Shown here: one piece after another, positions 11,401 through 20,400 of the stretch
Position numbering within the stretch: position 1 is the first letter of the stretch
How the letters are laid out: the number at the start of each line of letters is the position of its first letter
Program-made: the position numbers and the translations under genes
The notes under the pieces: generated by a model
Database searches by the model: none
What the model was told of the DNA's origin: nothing
The model's input: the letters and a program-made list of their open reading frames with translations, nothing else
NCBI GenBank assembly: GCA_944472155.2
Contig: OX235279.1
Coordinates: 59,741,564-59,805,563 of the forward strand
Source: Trichobilharzia szidati
Lineage: Eukaryota; Platyhelminthes; Trematoda; Strigeidida; Schistosomatidae
Reading direction: 5' to 3'
DNA: 64,000 nucleotides

Positions 11401-14400
11401 TGTTCTTTTGAAAGCATATTGCGAAGTCTAGGTTCTTTTGTTGATGCAGTCGAGGCAGCAATTCAAAACAGTTGATTTGAAGTGTTCTGCACTTTCATAT
11501 GAAATTGGGACTAGATCATTCGTCTGACTAATCAAATTCTCGAATTGTACTTTGGTGTTCAATTCATTCACTTTTGATGATGCATCACAAAATTTTGGTC
11601 CGAGCGACAACAGTTGCATTTGAATCGGTGAAAGTGAGACATCAGAAAAATTGAATACATATTTCTCGGGACAAGATGGGAAAGCTGTTTCCTTGGTGAC
11701 TGATTTTAGGCTTTGTTTAAGTTTCATGATGATATTTTCCTTTCTCTTCTCTGAGACTGTATTGGCGTAGTGTTCGAATGACGCCCGTTCATCAACAGTT
11801 AAATCATAAAGAACGTGGGAGCTCATTGAGACGTTTTGTTCCAGTTCAGCTAATCTGGATCGAACGGCATCAATGTGATTCTGGGTGTGTCTTCTGAGCG
11901 TGCGTGAATTGGGGGATATATGGTTTCCTCTCAGATTTTTCCAGAATGCTTTCGGGTATTCATGCTTATCCAGACAGCTTTCCCAGAAGGAAATCTTCGC
12001 ATTCGCTTCAGCAAGCTTGACGGACAAACGTAGAAACTTGTTCAGTTCCTTTACCGTCGAACGGTCTTTGCTCGTTTTCAAATCACGGAATATACACATT
12101 TGATCATAGGGAATAAAAAGACGGTTGCAGCGAAGAAAATTTTCTTTTCGACGAATTCATCATCTAGGCTGTACATTCGTGTATTTATATCAAATGGATG
12201 GGAAAGTTCCAGAACAATTTCTGGTTAGGGGTTGAATTAATAAAAATTACAATTAGGAATTAGAATGCCATAATAAACAGGGGGATGGGTAAAACTAAAA
12301 CAAAGTAGCATAATAACTAAGAAAATTGACATTGTGCAATTGGGGTTAGAAATGTAAAAATAACAAAATATACAGGATGTTTGGATAAGAAACTAGTGTG
12401 ATGAATAATTGTTTTAATAAAAATTACAATTAGGAATTAGAATGCCATAATAAACAGGGGGATGGGTAAAACTAAAACAAAGTAGCATAATAACTAAGAA
12501 AATTGACATTGTGCAATTGGGGTTAGAAATGTAAAAAATAACAAAATATACAGGATGTTTGGATAAGAAACTAGTGTGATGAATAATTGTTTATGCAATC
12601 AGGGATTAAATATGTAGAAATAATAAAATGACAAAATAAACAGGAAGTGTGGATATGAAAATATGCTAGTGTAGACAGGGATTAAGAAAACTTAAAATAA
12701 CATGAATAAACAGGAAGTTTAGATAAGAAAGGCGATGGGATGGTCATTAAAAAAAAATTTACCTGTTTATGATGGCCATGGCAGGGACAGGGGTTGAATG
12801 TATTTCTTTTGGATACAAAGGGTGGGTTTGAGTTTTTGGATAGCTAACGCCTCAGCTATGCCCAAATGTCTTGATTTCACTCCCTTTGATAGGTTTGGTT
12901 GAATCTTGTATATTACTTTGAAGGACTTTTCGAAAGGCGCTGAATGTCCTGAGTTGACCAGATGTTCTGTCACTGAACTGTTTACACGTTTTTTGCTCTC
13001 CTTTTACCAGCCAGGCTGGGTAGTGTTCACGAGCGCGTTTTCCAAGTTGGCGCATGGTACGGCCGATGTACTCAGCTCCACAAGAGCAAGTGAACTGGTA
13101 TATGCATGTTGAGGTGGCCCAATGCGACAGCTTGTCTTTCGCGTTCTGGTTGAACAGTTACTTGCAGGAAAACGTCAGTCGTAGGCTTGCGGCGAAGTAT
13201 GTTTTCCTCAGCGATTTGGAGAGGCGTTTGCGAAGGATTTCTGCTTCCAGATTAGCTGAACTGGAACAAAACGTCTCAATGAGCTCCCACGTTCTTTATG
13301 ATTTAACTGTTGATGAACGGGAGTCATTCGAACACTACGCCAATACAGTCTCAGAGAAGAGAAAGGAAAATATCATGTCATTTCTTGTCAGATGGACGTC
13401 CAGGAAGTGGAACATTCCGTCGGATTCGGTTTCAAGTGTAAAGTCGATGTTTGGGTGGGCGTTGTTGAAGATTTGGAGTAGGTTTTCAAGGTCTAGCTTC
13501 TCATCACAAATGATGAAAGTATCATCAATGTATCTCTTGTAGAGATGAAGGTCGTCGATAGTTGATGATAACGGGTTGTTTTCGAGGCTGGCCATAAAAC
13601 AGTCGGCTAGCAGTGGTCCGAGTGGAGAGCCCATTGCTACGCCATCTGTTTGCCTGTAGATTTCATTGTTGAATCTGAAGTAGACGTTGAAGGTGCAGCA
13701 TAGTAACAGCTGCTTTAGATAATGCATCGGTATGCCGATATCTATGCTGTTGCATTGGATGAAGTCACACAGAAAGCATATAGTTTCTGTCAGAGGAACA
13801 TTGGTGAACAGAGAGACGACGTCTAGGGAGACCATTTTTTTATTTGCGAGGTTGACATTTTTAATTGAATCCACGAAGTCGAATGTGTCGCGGAGGTTGT
13901 ATCTAGACAACTTTTCTTTCACTGGTCCAAGAATCTCTACCAGCCACTTCGCGATTAGGTGATATGGCGAATTGATCATATCTAATATTGGGCGGAGTGG
14001 GACGTCCTTCTTGTGCACTTTGGGTAGTCCATACATTCGTGGCGATGTAGAACCAGATGGGCGAAGTTTTTCATATAGTTCTGAATTGATAATCGATTCA
14101 TCTTTCATTTTTTTCAATATGTTGGTTAGCTGGAGCTCCGTCTGTTCAGTTGGATCTTTTTGAGTCGTCTGTTTTTGAAATTTGCTGTCATCAGATAGAA
14201 TTGATGAGAGTTTCTTAACATAGTCAGACTTGTTAAGCAGAACAATTCCAGAACCTTTGTCCGGTCGAGTTATTATCAGGTTTTCATTTGATTTCAATTC
14301 TTTGAGTTGCTTTCGATGTTCTTTTGAAAGCATATTGCGAAGTCTAGGTTCTTTTGTTGATGTAGTCGAGGCAGCAATTCAAAACAGTTGATTTGAAGTG

Positions 14401-17400
14401 TTCTGCACTTTCATATGAAATTGGGACTAGATCATTCGTCTGACTAATCAAATTCTCGAATTGTACTTTGGTGTTCAATTCATTCACTTTTGATGATGCA
14501 TCACAAAATTTTGGTCCGAGCGACAACAGTTGCATTTGAATCGGTGAAAGTGAGACATCAGAAAAATTGAATACATATTTCTCGGGACAAGATGGGAAAG
14601 CTGTTTCCTTGGTGACTGATTTTAGGCTTTGTTTAAGTTTCATGATGATATTTTCCTTTCTCTTCTCTGAGACTGTATTGGCGTAGTGTTCGAATGACTC
14701 CCGTTCATCAACAGTTAAATCATAAAGAACGTGGGAGCTCATTGAGACGTTTTGTTCCAGTTCAGCTAATCTGGAAGCAGAAATCCTTCGCAAACGCCTC
14801 TCCAAATCGCTGAGGAAAACATACTTCGCCGCAAGCCTACGACTGACGTTTTCCTGCAAGTAACTGTTCAACCAGAACGCGAAAGACAAGCTGTCGCATT
14901 GGGCCACCTCAACATGCATATACCAGTTCACTTGCTCTTGTGGAGCTGAGTACATCGGCCGTACCATGCGCCAACTTGGAAAACGCGCTCGTGAACACTA
15001 CCCAGCCTGGCTGGTAAAAGGAGAGCAAAAACGTGTAAACAGTTCAGTGACAGAACATCTGGTCAACTCAGGACATTCAGCGCCTTTCGAAAAGTCCTTC
15101 AAAGTAATATACAAGATTCAACCAAACCTATCAAAGGGAGTGAAATCAAGACATTTGGGCATAGCTGAGGCGTTAGCTATCCAAAAACTCAAACCCACCC
15201 TTTGTATCCAAAAGAAATACATTCAACCCCTGTCCCTGCCATGGCCATCATAAACAGGTAAATTTTTTTTTAATGACCATCCCATCGCCTTTCTTATCTA
15301 AACTTCCTGTTTATTCATGTTATTTTAAGTTTTCTTAATCCCTGTCTACACTAGCATATTTTCATATCCACACCTCCTGTTTATTTTGTCATTTTATTAT
15401 TTCTACATATTTAATCCCTGATTGCATAAACAATTATTCATCACACTAGTTTCTTATCCAAACATCCTGTATATTTTGTTATTTTTTACATTTCTAACCC
15501 CAATTGCACAATGTCAATTTTCTTAGTTATTATGCTACTTTGTTTTAGTTTTACCCATCCCCCTGTTTATTATGGCATTCTAATTCCTAATTGTAATTTT
15601 TATTAATTCAACCCCTAACCAGAAATTGTTCTGGAACTTTCCCATCCATTTGATATAAATACACGAATGTACAGCCTAGATGATGAATTCGTCGAAAAGA
15701 AAATTTTCTTCGCTGCAACCGTCTTTTTATTCCCTATGATCATGTGCTTGGTATTTGAGAAATCTTTTGAAGGGAAGTAATGATTATGGCTTATTCTTCT
15801 TTTAGCTACCTTCTGACCAACTTTCACATTAATAAGGTAGCCAACTGAGACATACAGTTCGTGAAGTTGGGATGTTTGCAAATAATTTACTTACAGAATT
15901 TGTGCCATTTCACTTAAGTTTAAGTTACTCATAGTCGTCTATAATATCTAATTTTGGTGACCATGTTGAGGAGTATACACTGGTTATTTCAGACGTATTT
16001 TAATCAGTGAAAAGTAGAACAAAATAAGTAAACAAACCTTAATTGTTTAAGATCTTTTTTACTAATAAATTTATTTTGTGGTATCATCACTCATTTACTA
16101 ACACACAGTTGTTGGAATGTACAGTGATGGATACTAATTTTGAATCACTAGCAAATGCTTTGTGCATATCAAGATTTATTAGGTAAATCATCGATAAGCT
16201 ACACTAATCTGTTTCTTAAAAGGTTATATTAGGTATGTGAAAAACAGCCTCAAGAGATTTTGAAGATGAATAAATTTAAATCCCATGAAATGTAGAGTTG
16301 AACTAATGCCTTAAATTTGTCTTACAAAGATCTAAAAGGTATTAGGAAATTATTTGATAAATCTGGCTAGGTCCTTCTAGAGGAAAATTGAATTTGTTAT
16401 TGCAATTTCTGTTTGTTTTGTAATTTCAGAGGACTTCTTTTAAATCAGAGAAGTTAGGAAACATTGCTGAAAGGCTCTTAAAAAGCGTTTATTTGTAAAG
16501 AATCCGATTACAGAATTTAGTATATGTCGAAGTTACGAGAATGTATATTTAACAAGTAATATTTAACACCGACTATATTTATGCTCAGATGATGTTTCAT
16601 GAATAATTCCCATTCGGACATTAGTAGACAAAAGACAAGTAGTTCAGCAAAGAGTCTCTTTTCGGCGAATTCATTTTCAAAGCTGTACAATCGCAAATAT
16701 ATATGGTTATTTTGTGTGTGTGTGTGTGTGTATACATTAAATTTGTCAAACAAAATACGGTTAGTAAGTTCAAATGAATTGGATGTTGATAAGAGGGTAG
16801 TAACAAAAGTGATGAGTTGTCATAAATGATTGTTAAATAAGAGTTACGTAATGGTAAGAATAGTTTGATGAATGAGTTGTACTCAAAGGTTGTGCATGGA
16901 AACAAAATAATACATAGAATTACACAAGGGTTTTAAGTTAGAAAAATAAGCATACAAACAGAAGTAAGGTCAAGTCAAACAAACAAAGAAGAGTTGGGTC
17001 AAATCAACGGAGTTGTTACCATGCGAGTAGAAGTGGTTGGATAATTTTCTTTTGTATGCATAGTTCTGGTTTAACCAACTGGATGGCTAGGGCTTCTGCG
17101 ATACAAAGAAGACGAAATCGTACTGTCTTTGGGAGGTTGTTCTTCACTTTGTAGATCACTTTAAAGGAGGCGTTCGTTGAGATGGAATGACCAGTGTTGA
17201 CTAGATGTTCGATTATTGCACTCCTTATATGGCCATTATTTCCTTTCTGTAGCCACGCTGGGTAGTGTTCTTTGACCCTTTTTGACAGGATGCGCGTTGA
17301 ACGACCGATGTACCTGGCTCCACAGCAACAGGTGAACTGATATATACACATAGAAGTGGTCATGTGCGGAATCTTGTCCTTTGGGTTTCTGCAGATCAGC

Positions 17401-20400
17401 GGGCGACTGGAGAACACTATTCTTAGTGTTGCCGCAGGGAAAGTTCTTCCTAAAGAGGTGGAAATTCTCCTTCTGAGGACGTCACTAAGTAGGTCTCCTT
17501 TGAAATCTAGGTTCATATAAAGTATCTTTTTTGCCACGGATGCTGTCTCTTGCTTTTGGTTTTTCTGTTTGATGTTTTTGTCTACAAATCTTGGTGGGTA
17601 GCCATTTTGTATGAAGATTTCCCTCAGGAAGTTTAGTTCTTCTTCCATGGTGTCGGAGCTGCAGATGCGTCTGATGCGAGTGGCAAGGGATTTAATTAGG
17701 TTTCTTTTCCGACTGATTGGTACCCAGCTGTAGAAACTTGTTAATTGTCCGTTCCAAGTCGGTTTCCTATGGATTGACCTTCTTAAAGTTCCGTCATCTC
17801 TCCTTGTAAGCTCTACGTCAAGAAAAGGGATTTTTGATTCGTTTTCAGTTTCCAAAGTGAACTTTGTGGCTGGATGGCATTTGTTGAATATTTGTAGTAG
17901 TTGATTGAGATTGTGATCGTCATCACAGATGATAAAGATGTCGTCAACATATCTAACGTACAATTGGAAATTGTCGATGGTTGATTTGAGTGGGCCGTTC
18001 TCGAGGCTTGCCATGAAGCAGTCTGATAGTAATGGGCCCAGTGGAGATCCCATTGCGATCCCATCTTGTTGTCTGTAAATAATGTCGTTGAATGTGAATT
18101 GGACATTGAGTGTACATCTCAGTAGTAGTTCTTTTAAACAGGTCGTCGGTAGTCCGATGTCCATCTGATTTTCGTCGATATAGTGACAAATATCAGAGAC
18201 AGTTTCCGTGAGTGGAACGTTGGTAAATAGTGATTCAACGTCGAGGGAGAGCATAGTTTTGTTCTTTGTATTGATATCTTTAATGTAATCGACGAATTGG
18301 AAAGTGTCACGAAGTGAATATTGGCACATTCGTTTTCGTACAGGTTCTAAAATGTCAGTGAGCCATTTCGCTATTGAATGGTACGGGGAACCTGACATAT
18401 CCAGAATTGGACGAAGTGGGAGGTTGGCTTTATGTATCTTCGGTAAGCCATATAGTCTTGGTATTGTTGACCCTGTCGGTCGGATCTGATCATACACTTC
18501 ATGAGTGATTAACTTTTGGGTTTGCATTCTTTTCAGGACATCGGTGAGTTGCTTTTCAATCAGTTCTGTTTTGTTTCTTTCGTTGGGTGGTTGCGAAAAT
18601 TTTGTTTTATCTGACAAGATGTTGGTCATTTTCTCAATATAGTCTTTCTTGTCCATAAGGACTATACCACTTCCTTTGTCTGGACGAGTTATAAGGAGTT
18701 CTTCATTTTGTTTTAGTTGATTTAATTCTTCTCTATGTTGCTTTGTCAGGTGGTTGTATACTTTTGGCTTTGTATTAAGATACTGATAACAGCTATCGAT
18801 TATTGTTGATTTGAAACACTGCAGTTCTTGTTCGGAGGTTGGAGTTAAATCATTTGTTTGGGTCATTAGGTTTTCGAATTGTACTTGTGTATGGAGTCTG
18901 TTGGCGTTTAAGTTGACGTCACAGAATTTTGGGCCCATGGATAGGGCTTCTAACTGTAGGTTGGATAAAGCTACTGAAGAGTAGTTGAATACGAATTTCG
19001 AAGGGTCTTCAGGAAATTGTTTGTGTGCTTTGATGGATTTGAGGCTTTTGGTGAGTCGGGAAATAGTGGATTGTGCTCGTTTTTCAGTGACTGTATTGAC
19101 ATATTCCGCAAACCTCTGGGTTTCGCTAGGTAGCAGATCATGGAGCGCTGGAGACCTTTGTGAAATGTTGCGTTCTAGTTCTGAAATACGGGCTTTAATA
19201 GAGTCAATAAGATTCAACGCATGTCGTCGGAGGGATTTTGTGTTGGGATATATGTGGCTTCTTCTCAATGCTTTCCAAAACCATTTTGGATATTCGCGAT
19301 TGTTGATACAATCATTGAAAAAAGAAATTTTCGCTTTCACTATCGCAAGTTTGACAGAGTACCGTAGAAACCCATTGAGTTCCTTGACTGTCGAGGGATC
19401 CTTGCTACTTTTTAATTCATGAATAATTCCCATTCGGACATTAGTAGACAAAAGACAAGTACTTGAGCAAAGAGTCCCTTTTCGGCGAATTCATTTTCAA
19501 AGCTGTACAATCGCAAATATCGCAAACATCAAACAGAAAAACAAAAAGCAAGAGACAGCATCCGTGGCAAAAAAGATACTTTATATGAACCTAGATTTCA
19601 AAGGAGACCTACTTAGTGACGTCCTCAGAAGGAGAATTTCCACCTCTTTAGGAAGAACTTTCCCTGCGGCAACACTAAGAATAGTGTTCTCCAGTCGCCC
19701 GCTGATCTGCAGAAACCCAAAGGACAAGATTCCGCACATGACCACTTCTATGTGTATATATCAGTTCACCTGTTGCTGTGGAGCCAGGTACATCGGTCGT
19801 TCAACGCGCATCCTGTCAAAAAGGGTCAAAGAACACTACCCAGCGTGGCTACAGAAAGGAAATAATGGCCATATAAGGAGTGCAATAATCGAACATCTAG
19901 TCAACACTGGTCATTCCATCTCAACGAACGCCTCCTTTAAAGTGATCTACAAAGTGAAGAACAACCTCCCAAAGACAGTACGATTTCGTCTTCTTTGTAT
20001 CGCAGAAGCCCTAGCCATCCAGTTGGTTAAACCAGAACTATGCATACAAAAGAAAATTATCCAACCACTTCTACTCGCATGGTAACAACTCCGTTGATTT
20101 GACCCAACTCTTCTTTGTTTGTTTGACTTGACCTTACTTCTGTTTGTATGCTTATTTTTCTAACTTAAAACCCTTGTGTAATTCTATGTATTATTTTGTT
20201 TCCATGCACAACCTTTGAGTACAACTCATTCATCAAACTATTCTTACCATTACGTAACTCTTATTTAACAATCATTTATGACAACTCATCACTTTTGTTA
20301 CTACCCTCTTATCAACATCCAATTCATTTGAACTTACTAACCGTATTTTGTTTGACAAATTTAATGTATACACACACACACACACACACAAAATAACCAT

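Larger units (their letters stand above)
6418..15741. mobile_element. Penelope-like element complex A: three tandem minus-strand units plus inverted truncated copy
   Basis: The segment starting ctcgttttcaaatcacgg recurs at 6418, 9156 and 12071, defining a tandem array with spacings of 2738 and 2915 bp. Each unit encodes on the minus strand an N-terminal domain, a Penelope-type reverse transcriptase and a GIY-YIG endonuclease. From 14776 the sequence flips: a 5'-truncated plus-strand copy runs to 15741, the mirror image of 6453-7420. The left end carries a 36-base piece of the ORF start, a tail typical of Penelope pseudo-LTR structures. The complex lies in a TRPA intron. No convincing target-site duplication was found. 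Confidence 0.9.

Noticed and set aside
6418..15741. Tandem array as CRISPR or satellite DNA
   Set aside because: The repeats are kilobase-long units with RT and GIY-YIG coding content, so they are retroelement copies.
6405..15755. Target-site duplication for complex A
   Set aside because: Left flank catgcaatttc and right flank tgtgcttgg share no convincing direct repeat.
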